Shown here in pieces: positions 1 to 13,256 of a DNA stretch of 64,000 bases. This DNA comes from Promerops cafer (taxonomy: Eukaryota > Chordata > Aves > Passeriformes > Nectariniidae), in contig VZSE01011604.1 in the NCBI GenBank assembly GCA_013398275.1, forward strand, positions 945,695 through 1,009,694. The letters are read 5' to 3'. Both the position numbers and the translations under genes were made by a program. Every line of letters begins with the position of its first letter. The first letter of the stretch is position 1. The notes below the pieces were generated by a model. That model did not search any database. It worked only from the letters and a program-made list of their open reading frames with translations, and was not told where the DNA came from.

Positions 1-3000
1 TGGAACCTTTTCATGCCCTGCTTACTTTGAATCAGTCTACCAATTAGATGAGCCAAAATACCTTAATTTAAAACTAAATTCCATAGTTCACAAAATCCAA
101 ATTTCCGTAAATGTAAATCTTATCTGAGCTCTTAGTTGTACCAGCATATAGCTTTTAACTGTCCTTCATTTATACTACTGTTTTAAAAAAGAGTGACAGA
201 AGCATTGGTCTTCATTCCATGTTTCACCTCTAGTTTCATAATAGTATAGTAATTCAGGCATGATAAATTATCAGTGTTTATTAAGTTTATACACTGCATA
301 GTTCTTTTATTCCAGCTACCCAGGTGTGATTCTTTCACAAAATGTAATGTTTGGATTTTGTTGGTAATTTCTCCGCAAATAATTATAATATACAAATATT
401 AATTTTTCAGTTAAAGGAAAGCTGGTTTATACTTATCAGAGTTAAGAAAATCTGCTGTAATTATAACTTTGCTGTTTGTTAGTTAAGTGGATGTAGAACA
501 CCTACAGCTCCTCCCAATGATTTCATTGACAGCATAGTTCATAGTTTTTTCCACATATACTCAGAGGATTTCAAAACTGCTTGTGAACTTTGGATTGTGA
601 TAGTGGTGGTGGGGTGCACGGAAGAATCTCTGTACTAATATATGAATAGAAATGCTTGTGATACATGACTGACAATATTCATTCACTTTATTTTAACAAA
701 ACCACAAGATTTTATTCCTACTCTAGTTTCCATCTTTTAGCATCTCTTAATATTTGAAGAAGTTTTATTCACAGTGACTCTGTTGCATAGGATAATGAAT
801 CAACCTTGTTTAAGATTACATTTCAAACCAGAGTGCCTTTTCCTGGACACAGGAAATGAAATTATTCTTCTGTTACAAGTATACAAGGTACACCAAATAC
901 TTTTAGGGTATTCAATATTATTCTTCCTACTTTCAAGATATCTCTTCACTCTATTTTAAATTAGGATTTCAATGGTATTTTACTCGTACAAGTATTTATT
1001 TGGTTTTGAAACAGTTTCTTATACATATTTCAACCTGCTCTGTAATTTGAAAGATCTTTCTTCTGCTGCTTGGAAAATTAGTAGGATCTGTAAGAAAAAC
1101 AAAGGGTGATTCAGGATTTTTTAAATATTGAAGACCTATAAAGTCTTATTGTGTACTGGTTGATATATCACTACCTCTAATTCCAGAACTGCAATGGCAA
1201 TTACTCTCAGCTTGTGGTAAAGTAGAAAATCAGAACATTTGGAGCAGGCATGGAAAAAAGAAATAGGACAATTATAGAAATTAAATGAAACAGAGGAATA
1301 AAGAGATGATACATTTTTGAAAAGAATTTTAGGAATGTGATTCTTTGTTGTTGTTTGAATCAGTATAGTGCTAAAATAAATCTTTGACATAGATCAGCTA
1401 AATTAGACTGAGATATTTATGGTGCAATAAACCTAACTGCAAACAAGCAGAATGAAACAGAAAGGCCAAGAGAACAGACAAGAAAAATTACTATAAAACT
1501 TGAAGATTTTCAAATAAATGTTGCATTCATTTGTTACTATAATTTAGAAAAAAAGAAAAAAAAAATGTATTTGGACCAATCTGTATTTTACCTCTCCCCT
1601 CCCTTTGATTTTTTAACCCACTTTTGACATGGTACTCTTTGAAAAGATTTTCACCAGATCGTCTTCAAGTATGTCCAGTCTAGGAAAGAAAAAAGCTTTA
1701 CTTTCAAAACAGATAGGGGATTTTGTATTTTCACTTTTGTGTAAGTTTATTCTCCTTCTCCTTTTCTGTTTTTCGCCCAACTCACAGACCACTATTCTCA
1801 ATGTTTATAAAATTATACTATGTTACTTTATATCAAATATACAGAGCAGATACCCATACTAGAAATATTTGAGTCTTGGTTCAACTACACCATCAAGGCT
1901 CTGGGCTTTTGCACAGAGTATTAAGAAAAAGCTACCTGAGGGAATAAACTTTTACAGAATACTGTTGGATCTACATTTAAAAATCCTGAAAACTAGTGAA
2001 TCTGTTTTTCTAAAACTTCACTCATTAAACTGTGTGGAATAAATGCACCTTCTATATAGAACAGTTTTCAAATTCACAGTTCTGGTTGTTATGGTCTTTT
2101 TTCCTGTTTCATTCTTCTCCTCAACGTCCTTTAGTGTATTTTATATTTCCTATAAAACAATGACAAGAAATTCGAAAAACAAATGTTCATGAAAGCAATC
2201 CTTTCTGTTGAAATTATGATATTATTTTTCATACTTGTTCACAGAAGCCAGGATCTCATTTAAAATTGACAGTATAGTTGTCACTCATGAGATTATGTTA
2301 ATGCAAATATTTCCTCCAGTGTTATGGTTAAGTTCTATTATCGCACCTCTTTGAACTCTTCCAAGCAATCAGCCAAAGTTATTCAGTGCATCATTTTTTA
2401 TTCAACATATTTAGACTAGATGTTATTCTATCCATTCTCTTTATTTTAAAATTTCCACTTTCCACTCTAATAGCCCTCATGCTTAATTATGAAAAAATTT
2501 CTACTTATGGTAATTTTATTTAAATTACTGATGCTGCAGAGTTTTATTCACTAGTTTCAAAATCATGTAATAATTTCAATATTAGAAGGAACATCTCTGC
2601 AGGAGATGTCTGATGACTTTGGGGAGATTTCAGCACTCAATATAATACATCTTGCATGACTTTCCATCTGAAGAGCTGCTCTGGATATTTGTAGCTGATA
2701 GAGCTAACAGTTTCGGCTATTCAAGTGACTTTAGTTTCTGTGTCTTCAATACATTCTTAGTCTCCATAAAAGTACTTTGTGAGAAGTACTGCCTGTTTAT
2801 ACTGGAACAGTATTTGATCATCATTAGTATTGTTGCTTAAATGTGTTAGAAAGTTACAGAAATATTATCTCAGATTCTAAGATCTAAGAAAAATTTAACA
2901 GAAAACCTGGGTGATTTTTTGTTGATTTTTTTTTCTTCCCAGAATACCAATATCAGTTTCTTAGAATGTGTTTTTGGTATGCAATTATTTACCATTTTAA

Positions 3001-5516
3001 AGGATTTTTTTGTTTGTTTGTTTAATTTAATACCACCAAGATAATTTTTCTCCACAATTCAATGTTTCTTTTCATAGGTCGGGTTGAACAGATGCATCTT
3101 AAGATTTCACTGAAGTACTCTTCAGTGTACAGAATTAGTACACAGTACATTTCTGGTATGCATATTCAAGTATATCAAATTATAAAATACTTTCTATAAA
3201 TACATATATGAGTAATTTTAAAACCTGCTTCCCAGACAGGAAAACAATCATTTAAGTATGTGCAAAACCCAAATTCAGAAAAGAAATAAACATGGATGCA
3301 GTGAATTGGTTTCAGAACTGGAATGCATATTCATCAACATATTTTACGATATTCAAACATCCTACCATTAATCTTCACGTTGATGAGCTGTCAGTCTGTT
3401 TAAGACCTGTAATCATAAACACACTTATTTACATAGATGGTATCTTAGGCAGTGTAAGTCTAAGCTCCTGCATTTGTATATTTCCAACACAATTTAAAAG
3501 CAATACATTGAGAAATATAGTAAAATTAACAAGGCTCCAATTTGCTTTATACAGATTTTTGTAAAATGTCTTTGAATCAGGTCAGCTTAACTCTAACAGT
3601 CCACCTCCAAAAAATCCACAGGTTTGCTGGTAGGCAACACTCTTCCTTAGACCTTCAAGTCTCTAGTGACTGTACTATCTGGTTTGAACACCCAGGGAAG
3701 AACAACTAAAAAAGCCCCTCACACAAAGTGAAGGATGAGACAGACATATATGCTAAAATGGGTGTCATGGGTAAATTTTACGAGAGTTCTTTCCCTAACT
3801 AATAATTTGTCAGATTATTGGTAAATTCAAGCCCAACAAAATTATTCTGCATGCATGCTTTCAATGGTAGGGCATTTGGATTCTTGTTATTAACAATTAT
3901 AATGGCTTATTTATGACCCAACAAACTCAGCAAATGCCAAGTAACAAATAAATAGCTTCACTGCATTTAGTATCACTAAACTTTCCAAATGTATATAATC
4001 AGTGGAAAATACACCAGGGAAAATCACCAAAACAGCAATGCTCCAACCTTGCAGAAACAAGATTTAGTATTGAATTTGTGCATGCTTTTGAAGAATGCCT
4101 AAACCTTCCTTTTCTAAGCTATGTTCCTTCCAAGGAACAGACATGATAAAAAATGAAAGTGTCTCATTAGCTTAATTACTTAGTAACTTGTCCCAGTAAT
4201 TATATAGCAAATATTATTTCAATCTTGCTCCTAGGGAAACCATTATAGGAGAAATACATCTGAGCATGAGAAGAAACCTGTGATCAACACCGTATTGAAG
4301 AAACTGTTCAAAAGGCTTCATCAGCTTGAGCCCTGCTTCCTACTTGGAGACATCAACATAAATAATCAGGAGTACTTTTTTCCTCAGGTCTCCAGCCTTT
4401 GTGCTCAAGCAAGACAGTTCTGATTTGGCTGCTTTGTTGCATTTGAAACTTAAAAAACCAAGCAATGCAAGCCTTGGAAAACAATTTGAAAACATAAGAA
4501 GGAGGAAATGGGATAAACAGCCAGAAATGGAATCAATAAATGCATTTCTTAGAGTGTTCCAGCTTGAACAAATCGAAGAGTACTAGATGCCTCAGATTCA
4601 GGAGAAACACTGAAAACAAATTTTCACTCAATGATAGGGATTTGTCTGTCAATAGAGAAAGTCCAGTAGCTGAAGTTTAATATTTGAAGAGACATACGTT
4701 TAAGAACAATTTGGCTTGGTTTTTTTTTCCCCAGTGTTGACACTTCATTAATGGTATTCCAATTAGTTGCACTGTATTTCTTCTTTCTATGAAATCCTGC
4801 CATATCCTGGATCTTGTGCCCATGAGTACCACAGATTAATTCATAACAGCTCAGGAAAAAATCCAGCACAGGAGACAGAGGCTGTACCTTGAGAACCACC
4901 AACACAAGGTCCAGCTAGGACTGAACCTACTTAAAATGGAAAGATATTTTTAAAATACAAGGCTTAAATTTCCTTGAATTTTAAGGACAGCATAGACTAA
5001 AGTAAAGGTACTTTTCTCCATGGTCAAAACTCACCAGAGAACACTTAAACAATAGTCTGGGCTTCTCATTATTGGAAAGGTCATATTTTGAGTTGCATTC
5101 TTATTATCAAAGGCAGTATTAATGCAAACATATTTACAGAAAGTATATTTTCTCTCTGCTTCCAATGATAGAAATAACAATTAATAAAAAATGCTTTCAT
5201 TAAATACGCTACCAAGAGTTAACATTACATGTGCCTATATTAAAATATTGTTGATTCAAAAGTATGTGCTTGCACTTACTAAGATGAGTAACTATTAGAA
5301 CCTTTTTATCTATAAAGATGATGCTGAACATTTATGCTGCAGCAGAGGAAAAGTGATCACATTTTGAGAGCTAATAATGTGCAGCTTCAAGCAACTTAAA
5401 AAATTCTATTGATATTTATTATTTCTTTTCTAGAGTTCCATATGTTCTACAGTCCTTTTTCAAAACTGCAGACTATTTACACCACCTCCTGAAAATATAT
5501 ACACATAATTGGAAAG
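1..5516. other. AT-rich unique DNA, no gene seen
   Basis: No recognisable exon, RNA gene or transposon. The longest open frames here are 93 codons (minus, around 4.6-4.9 kb) and 90 codons (plus, around 3.3-3.6 kb). Neither has a recognisable translation or a supporting splice context. Short A- or T-runs are frequent. The stretch could be intergenic or intronic; the sequence alone does not decide which. Confidence 0.6.
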
Positions 5517-5548
5517 ATAAAAGAAAGAATTGAGATTCTTTCTTTTAT
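5517..5548. repeat. Perfect 14-bp inverted repeat (hairpin)
   Basis: The arms ATAAAAGAAAGAAT and ATTCTTTCTTTTAT are exact reverse complements separated by the 4-nt loop TGAG. One arm is purine-rich and the other pyrimidine-rich. No known element was recognised around it. A local template-switch mutation is one possible origin. Confidence 0.7.
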
Positions 5549-7509
5549 GAAGAGTTTTCTCCTGTGTATAGTCTTAATTTTTCAACAGCAAATCTTAAGA
5601 AGAAATGCATACAAAAATCCCCACAAGCTTTTTTTAATTCACATGTACACCTGTCTCTCCATATGCACAACTATTGCAGCTCTAAAAATTAGCCTAGACA
5701 GAACACTATTTTAATGTCATCAAGTAAAAAAGACATCAGCAGAATTAGCTGTTTCTATCAGTAGATGCTGTTTACTGAGAGCATTTTCTATGTGACAAAT
5801 CCACTGGTCAAGTGAATGGAAGGGTTACTTTTATTTCAGAGGTTTGGAGCCTAGGAAAAATATACTTGGCTTACACAAATGTGCAAGAGTGTTTATAGCC
5901 ATTTTCAGAGGACTATCCATACAGGACAGGGGGAAAAAAATGCACTTTTCACCTAACTAATTCTGCTATGGGCTATCTGTTAGTCTCTGATCTGAAAGTG
6001 TCAAGATGTACAATATTTTAGTACTATGGGCCTGAACTAAATATATTGAAGTAGATATTCTTGTGCAATTTATTTTATGCACCTCCTGATCCTAATACAT
6101 AAAAGCAATAACACTGTCTCTACCACTTTAAGCACAAAGAACTATGTTCTCAGATCCCAGCGCCTCAAAGTCATCACACATTGACATGTGTGATTTTTCA
6201 TTTCTTTTAAAACAGGCATGGATCTTTTGGTCCACACCACTGTTCAGGTCTTGCAAAAACAAGGATATCCCCAACAGGGATAACATCGGATAATTTGAGC
6301 TGGTCAGCTTTAGTATCATGGCTAAAAGCACATCCAAAGGAAACAGCCAAAGTCAAACAATCTCTCTGACTGGGTAAAATCTCTCACTCTTCATCTTAAG
6401 AGTATACAGATGTACTTCCAGGTTTACCAAGGTATAAAATAAGTCCTGCAATTGAACATTACAATTAACTATAATTAACTATATATTCAGATTATCAGAC
6501 CCTTTTTCTCATAGCCTAATTAGGAAAACAGATTTGAAGATTATACCAAGCTTGATGTGTACTAAGAGTATTGCAGCCCTCCTTTCCCTATCCAAATTCA
6601 CAATTCACCTTGAGGAAAAGGTTTTTTCAAAGAAATATGTGATGAATCCTTCTTTCTGTGCTCCTTCAATTGAATACATACATTTTTCTGATTTTTCCTC
6701 ATTTCCACTTTGTAAAATTTTATCACTATATAATATGTAAACTGAACACCCCAGATCAGATCTTATAGAAATCCCTGCAAAAATGTTTGTACCGAGCAAG
6801 TACATGTTAAAGCCTACTTTTATATTCAGCATGCACTTGAGAGAAGTAGCTAAACTGGACTGATTTCATTCATGTAGGATATCACGTATGCTGACATAAG
6901 TACAACTTGGGTGATACAGTGGGCTTCATTGGAAAAAATAAATAAAATAGGCTTTTTGTTTATTACTCCATAAACTGGGAGAATTTTAAACTGCCTCGTA
7001 AAAATTTAACAAGACTTTCTGTAGTCATAGCATAAAGAAGCATTACCAGAAAAAGCAGAACCTCCTGATGGAAGTAAAGGTCAAGGCTCACTTCCATTCA
7101 TCTTGAACACTGTGCCAAGTTCTCTACATACCATAATTCATCAAATAATCTAATTAACTTGTTTAAAATTATAATTAAGTTAGGCATACTTAAGGTCATG
7201 CAATTACAGGTCTGTGAAGAGAGTTTTACACCAACAAAGCAGTTGCAATCCAAATGACAAATCACACATTCTCTAATAACTCTCCATTTCCAGACAGCTA
7301 TTAATAATGGTTTTTAATGACCAAGTTAAAAGGAGGTTTTGTTGCTTTGCAAATGCTGTCGGTTCAGAAGTACCAAATACCACAATTATTAGCTCAGGAC
7401 AAGGCTTCTTGATTAGAATTTGGAATAATCGCATTCCAAAAAAATAAACAGTGTCAGGAGATGTTGAGGTTTCCATTTCCTGCTCGACTGCTGAATTCAC
7501 AGTGATTCT
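5549..7509. other. AT-rich unique DNA, no gene seen
   Basis: The longest frame is 75 codons on the minus strand and is unrecognisable. Nothing repetitive or structured stands out apart from short homopolymer runs. Confidence 0.55.
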
Positions 7510-7622
7510 GTGTGCTTTTTTTGGTTTGGGGTTTTCTTGTGGTTGGTTTGGGGTTTTGGGATTTTGCGTGTGTGTGTGTGTGTGTGTGTGGTTTTATCTT
7601 TGTTTGTTTCTTTGTTTTCTTC
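7510..7622. repeat. G/T-rich low-complexity tract with a (GT)n microsatellite
   Basis: A stretch built of TTTGG/GGGGTTTT words surrounds an uninterrupted alternating GT dinucleotide run at 7568-7590 (about 11.5 units) and continues into TTTG repeats. It is a simple-sequence tract and likely to be length-polymorphic. Confidence 0.9.
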
Positions 7623-8846
7623 CTGGTTAATCTTTTCAGCTACCTATTTCTTACAAAATGAGAGGACATATATTAGTTAGACTATATGTTCTTAGGATGT
7701 AGCCTCAAAAGAAGTGAAGGAAAAAACTCCCAGCTTATCTAATAAAGAAATATAAAAATCTACTCAGCCCCTTAACTGGATAATTTTACCAATAAATGAT
7801 CTTTTATCCATGGTGAAGAAATGCTGCATTTCCTAAAAGAGATGAAGATGAAACAGTTTTGCCTCATTATTTTAGGCAGTCAACCAAGCTGAGGCATGGC
7901 AAGACCAGAAAAAGTAGAATGTCTGACAGGAAAAGCATTGCTGTGTCAAGAAACCCATGTCCATGCAGGCTGCCTCAGAAATAAACAGAACAGAAAGAAT
8001 AAGTATATAGTAGCAGCTACAGTGTTGTACTTAATTTCTCATATAAATGATTTCCAAAATAGTTGGGGTTGCCTGCTTACTTCTGTTATCATTAGAAGAT
8101 AATATTTTTTCTTTACTAAAGTGTATCTATCTGCTTTATCTGTCCCGTGCTTTGCCCTAATGTCAGACAGAAACACAGAGACATAGTCATCCAGAAGGAA
8201 AGGACAAGATTATTCTATGTAGGAAGTTTCTAGTGAAAGTGAGGAATGTGGGTCTGAGTAGTTATTTTGCATGCATCTTTCAGAAAGCTAGTATCAATTT
8301 CACCACAAAGTGATTTTGTGAAGCACCTAGAGCAATTATCAACATCACCACAAACCCCAAGTAATTTAAAATTGTCTTTTTCTTTGTAGAATTTTTTTTT
8401 CATATTTTTTCAAAAATAAGTTGGTCTTGCATTTTTAAAAGTAAGAAATAATATTAATTTTATTTAATTTGATGGTAATGAGACCAAAAAGGTTTAAGAT
8501 GATTTTATATTAAACACTAATACTAATGAGAAATTTACCTGAATACAGCCTACCAGTTAGCAAACATAAAAGATTTCTCTTTTTTTGCTACACCGACCTG
8601 CAGTGTGTTCACATCCACAGGCCACCTCCCTTTAGATAAACTCATAACTCACGCTTTTATTATGGTCTCTGCTGTAACAGCTAAGGTGCAGGTTTCCAGT
8701 AAATGAAAAAATGCCACATATTAAAACTCTTGAGCATCACAGCTCATGCCACAATTTTGTTCACCCATAATTCTGTCGACATTGCACCCTGCCAGTATTT
8801 TAGTTACTCTCCTGGGCCTCCAAGAAGTTCATAATACAAACCAGGG
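7623..8846. other. Unique DNA upstream of the solo LTR
   Basis: No gene or repeat was recognised. The part from about 8.56 to 8.83 kb has a balanced composition without homopolymer runs and abuts the LTR insertion point at 8846/8847. Confidence 0.5.
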
Positions 8847-9416
8847 TGCTCTGGGTTAGAATGAATTGTCTTCACAATGGAGCTGTGTTTTGGATTTGTG
8901 CTGAGCACAGGGTTGATAATACAGAGATATTTTTGTTATTGCTGAGAAGGCTTACACAGAGCCAAGGCCTTTTCTGTTTTCATACTGCCAGGCTGGCAAG
9001 GAAGTTTCTGGTGCACAGGGGGTTAGGAGGAGACACAGCCAGGACAGGTGACCCCAGCTGACCAAAGGGACATTCCAGACCATATGACATCATGCTCAGA
9101 ATATAAAGTGGGGGGGGAAGAGGAGGGTGGGGGAGACATTTGGAGGGATGGGTGTTTTCTTCCCAGGTAACCATTACCTGTGATGAGGCCCTGCTCTCCT
9201 GGAGATAGCTGCACACCTGTCCACCCATGGGAACCAGTGAATTAATCTTGTTTTGTTTTGCTTGTGTGAGTTAGTTTTATTTTCCCTATTAAACTCTCTT
9301 TATCTCAACACATGTGTTTTCTTTTACCTTTCATGTTCTCTCTCTGAACCTGCTGGTGGGGGAGTGAGTAAGGGCCTACACAGGGCTTGGTTTCTGGTGG
9401 GAGTTAAGCTGTGGCA
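8847..9416 (+). mobile_element. Solo LTR of an avian ERVL-like endogenous retrovirus
   Basis: The 570-bp element begins with TG and ends with CA. It carries segments I recognise from the abundant avian LTR family: GTGTTTTGGATTT near the 5' end, a central GACACAGCCAGGACAGGTGA and GACCAAAGGGACATTCCA, a TATA-like box, and the 3' block GGGGGAGTGAGTAAGGGCCT followed by a degraded TTAAACCACGACA-like end. The 5-bp flanks are CAGGG on the left and GAGGG on the right, matching at 4 of 5 positions as expected for an aged target-site duplication. No internal retroviral region, primer-binding site or second LTR copy is adjacent, so it is a solo LTR formed by recombination. Divergence, including CpG-to-CpA changes, suggests it is not recent. 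Family assignment is from memory of the consensus. Confidence 0.85.
9085..9107 (+). promoter_or_regulatory. Putative LTR core promoter (CRE-like site and TATA box)
   Basis: Within the solo LTR, TGACATCA at 9085-9092 looks like a CRE site (TGACGTCA) with its CpG decayed. ATATAAA at 9101-9107 is a TATA-like box, followed by a G-rich run. The order fits a retroviral U3/R boundary. Whether it is still active cannot be told from sequence. Confidence 0.5.
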
Positions 9417-9864
9417 GAGGGTCACTGAAATTCATCCTTTCTAGTGCCTTCTGAAATGGCATTTGTAAGCAGAAAGCATTGTAAACTGATTCACACACGA
9501 ATGAAGTCCAGGAAGCAGCAGACTGTGTATTAAAGAAGTAGGTAAATTCTGTCCTTCTTGTCACTGTGACACCACGCTACTGCATGCCTACTTCGGTGAG
9601 AAGAAACACTGGCATCACTGAGGTATGTACTTCAGCAAGAGTATATTTTTTTCTATATTATTTAAATGTTTTGTTCTTATCCCTGAAATCTTACAGAAGT
9701 GCAATATGTAGTGTACAGATTGTCCAAGCACAGATTGTATGAGACACAATAAACACGTGCAGCATGTTGGGAGGTACTCGTAAAGGTAATGTCAGGCAAA
9801 GTGAGATTTCTGCATGAAGAAACTGCAGGAAGAGAGGAATAATGCCAACCAACATTAACAAGTT
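9417..9864. other. Unique flank downstream of the solo LTR
   Basis: Starts with the probable right target-site copy GAGGG. Overlapping 75-78 codon minus frames are rich in phenylalanine only because of the A-rich tract that follows. No gene recognised. Confidence 0.5.
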
Positions 9865-9955
9865 TAAGGAAAAAAAAAACAAAAACAAAAACAAAACCAC
9901 ACAAAAAACATCAGAACACCCAATCAACCAAGCAAGTGAAAAAAAACCACTATCT
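9865..9955. repeat. A/C-rich low-complexity tract
   Basis: A-run followed by (AAAAAC)n words and further AAAAAAC-type segments. No LINE or SINE body was recognised immediately upstream, so it is called simple sequence rather than a retroposon tail. Confidence 0.75.
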
Positions 9956-11260
9956 TTATCTTATTTCTGCTGTTTTCCATTTACACTGCACTGATCCCAC
10001 CTTTGAGACAAAGACCCTGGCATCAGGTACTGTTAAGGGGCTCCAGAATAGTAGGGGGAGGAGTCCCAAAGGAAAACTTGGAATCAGCAAGAGCAACAAT
10101 CTTAGCAGTCATAGCCCGTGTTGGAAATATAACAGTTCTTGTCTACCTGATGGATCTTTCAAAGCCATATTATCTAGGAGAAAACCTTTAATTTGCTTCA
10201 TAGAAACTTCCAAAATGCTAGTATTTTTCTACTTGGCAAGTAGAAATTATTATGAGCAAATTGAAATAATGAATAACATAATATTTTCTATCCTTTCTGT
10301 CAGATTTAAATTTTCTTTCTTTCATTTCCAATTTTCTGTCTTTTATATTTATTTATTTCCTTTTTTTTCCCTCTTTATTTGGAATTTGTATTTTTTCATA
10401 CTTGCAGTTCAATTTCTTCTTTTCAGCTTTGGTCAACAATATTACAATAGGTACTCATAGCTGAACCTCTCCAAATGCATCACATAGATGACATACAGCT
10501 TCAAATTGCTCCAAGAAATCAGAAAAACAGAGTGCTCTCTCTCTTTTTAAGGAGTGAATGTCAGGAACATTTAAGCTGTGCATCAGCCAGGGTCAGACAA
10601 GAACATCAGAGCAGTCTTGGGAATGGAACAAATACCCTTCAGGTCTTCTGATGAGGCTTTTAAGATTTTATTTATAGATTAGGCACTGGGCATTTCAATG
10701 TTTTACTCCTTACTAATGAAATGCATTTCTTTTCTTTTTTTTTTCTCTTATATTATTAGAAACTATACTGTATTAGTAGGAGGTGTATGGCAAAGTCTAG
10801 AAAGCATGTATTTGTCTTTTTGTCAACAACGTTATTATATAAAGTTAGTATAAGTATGTGGGTTTAAAAAAATGCATATACATATAATTTTATCGAAATT
10901 AGTAACCATGAGTTTCCATAGCTTTATGATCACTTCTTTATGTATTTATTCAGAGGTCAGCAAAATAAAATACAGGAAAACAAATGTAAGTCTTTGACTG
11001 GTTAAAAGAAGATGATCCTATTTTAGGTATGTATCTCGATAACACTGCATATTTCTCTCCAGGATTCCAAAAATATAAAACACGATGTCATGATTGGTGA
11101 AGCTTACCCAGAGCACACAGTCCTAGAAAACATTTCATGAGCAGTCTAAACATGAGTGATGTGGAAATACACACAGCTGAGGGACAGAGAGTTCAAAACT
11201 AAGAGTTCCTCACCAGCTGTTAAGATATCGACCCCTTGCACTCACACTGCAGGAAGCCTT
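9956..11260. other. Unique DNA with a T-rich segment, no gene supported
   Basis: Part of a 174-codon plus frame (9936-10460) runs through here. Its second half lies in a T-rich stretch (about 10.31-10.44 kb) and therefore reads as Phe/Leu/Ile-rich low complexity. No conserved motif or splice context was seen, so it is treated as a chance frame. Confidence 0.5.
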
Positions 11261-11330
11261 AAAAAAAAAACCAAAAACCCCCAAACAAATTCCTCCTTCC
11301 TACCCCCGTCGCCCCCACCCCCGCAAACCG
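11261..11330. repeat. A/C-rich low-complexity tract
   Basis: A10 followed by CCAAAAACCCCC words and a C-rich segment (CCCCCGTCGCCCCCACCCCC). The C-rich part would be a G-rich, potentially quadruplex-forming run on the minus strand. Confidence 0.8.
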
Positions 11331-12372
11331 ACACAAATTTTTTCCAAGAAAAGGTTTATTCAGTATATTCACAGAATGTTAAAAGGCAAACAAGTTTTCA
11401 CTTAAAAAATAAACCTCCACCACTTATCTTTCCTTAGTTTGTATTTCTGGGGCAGATGTGTCATAGAATTAAAAGCAAGGGATCATATTTTATCACTATT
11501 TAAAAAAATATCCAACAGCCAGCAGCACAGCAACACATGAGTTGAAATATTTATTCTCATTAGCTTTTTTCATGAACACTAATAATTTAGGTACTCTGCA
11601 CCCCCTCAGGATCTTTTAACACCAATAAAAATACATTATCCAAACACAAGAGCTAAAAGACAGCCAATTACATTTAACAACAAAACTGCTAATGTTCCTA
11701 AATAAATGATTAGTCAAAAAGCATTAGGTTATTTTATAACACTTTGCAAAAAGAATGGCACTATCTTTTTTCCATTTCAGATCAATCATTCCTGCTATTG
11801 GTGTCAAATTAGTGCAGTTTTAAAGCTATATCTATTTGCTTATAAAAGCTCTAGATACCATAAGAGGTAAATTCCCTTCTTATCTGTTTTCATTAATAAT
11901 CTAAATGTACGACTGGTTTAAATGAATTAAATATAATTTCCTCTCCTTCCCCAACACCTCACCCCAAACCAGTGGAATCTCAACTATTTATCTAATCATC
12001 TTCAGTCATAAGAAAAAAGGATGCCAACAATATATTTTGCTGATGAGTTCCGGAATGACAGAAATATTTTTGTCACTAGTACTTTTCTTCAAAAGACAAG
12101 GGAGAAACAGGAACAGCTTCAAGTTAAACTTGACCAAGAAAACCTTGGTTCACACCAGGATTAGAAATGAAAGAGAGGACATGTCAGGAAAAAAAAAACC
12201 ACAATGGCATATGTTTAATTCTCCACTGACCCACAAATTTTAATTTTTTAATTTTATAAGTTCAGGAAACATTAATAGAAACAGCTGATCTACTGATAAA
12301 GAACACCAAATTTGGAGGAAGAAAACTTCTTTCCTTTCCTCCTTATTGTGGCATATCCACAATTCATTTAAT
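11331..12372. other. AT-rich unique DNA, no gene seen
   Basis: Only frames shorter than about 95 codons and no recognised repeat. The stretch from 11.55 to 11.90 kb is especially poor in G and C. Confidence 0.5.
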
Positions 12373-12437
12373 GTTTTGTTGTTTGGGAGTTTGGGGGGGG
12401 AGGGGGAAGTTTTGTTTTGTTTGGTTGTTTATTTTTC
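12373..12437. repeat. G/T-rich low-complexity tract
   Basis: TTTTGTTG words flank an uninterrupted G8 run followed by AGGGGG, then TTTTGTTTTG. Simple sequence with a G-run core. Confidence 0.8.
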
Positions 12438-13217
12438 TAGTAAGTGGCAATAAGTTGTTTGTATAAGATTTCAATTTTCACTTTGATATCTCACAAATAT
12501 CTTGTATAAAATTAAATATCTATAATATAACTTGCTGAACATCTATTTTCTTCTGGATCCATTTGATCCAAAAATCACCAATTTCTTGTGAACAGCATAA
12601 GGTGCTAAAGAGCCATAAACTCAGAGCCCTGATGATCTGAAAGACTGATTATTACCAGCATCTGCTATTTCAGGTGACTGCTATAATATCACACTGTTTA
12701 TAGTGAGAAAGTAAAAAATTCACTCTCATTCAGGTCTGAGGCCCTCAACTTTTATTGTCAGCTCTGGCAATAACTCTAAGCAGGTCAGGCTTCTTACAAA
12801 TGAAATTAATTTCAACTCAGTGGTTCTCAGTACTTCCATATAAATTTTGAGGTCTGTTTTAGCTATGATTCCCTCTCTATGAAATGGAACCAAATTAATC
12901 TTTACCAAGAAGCATTTGATTTCTCTCTGTATGTATATTTCTCCTATATTTGTTCAATCACTCTTTAGAAATAGCAGGGGGCATGTAATTCATGCAGCCC
13001 ATCACTAATGGGGGCAAGACTGCTTTAAGTTTGATGGTTTATGAACAGGACAAGCAATAGCAATTAAATTCATACAGAGAGACTGAGAGAAAAAGAGACC
13101 ATGGAGAGGAAACAAAAATCACTATGGAAATGTAGAGTCATCAAGAAGTACATCCACCATTACCACAAAATAGCTCCTTTTACAGTCTGAATGTTTTTTC
13201 TTTCTGCCACATTCACC
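12438..13217. other. AT-rich unique DNA, no gene seen
   Basis: Nothing recognisable. A short purine-rich patch lies near 13.08-13.12 kb (GAGAGACTGAGAGAAAAAGA). Confidence 0.5.
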
Positions 13218-13256
13218 AAAAAAAAAAAAAAAAAAAAAACCCAAACAAAAACAACT
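13218..13256. repeat. Poly(A)22 tract followed by (CAAA)-like words
   Basis: A single run of 22 adenines at 13218-13239, then CCCAAACAAAAACAA. No retroposon body was recognised upstream. Likely a mutable homopolymer. Confidence 0.9.

Noticed and set aside
8846..9228. Overlapping open frames of 63-82 codons on both strands
   Set aside because: They fall within the solo LTR and reflect its higher GC content, not a gene.
9936..10460. A 174-codon plus-strand open frame
   Set aside because: The second half lies in T-rich DNA and translates to Phe/Leu/Ile low complexity. No recognisable domain, no Kozak or splice context, and such a length can occur by chance in 64 kb read in six frames.
13218..13239. 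Poly(A) tract as a processed-pseudogene tail
   Set aside because: No gene-like or retroposon body was recognised upstream and no flanking duplication was seen.
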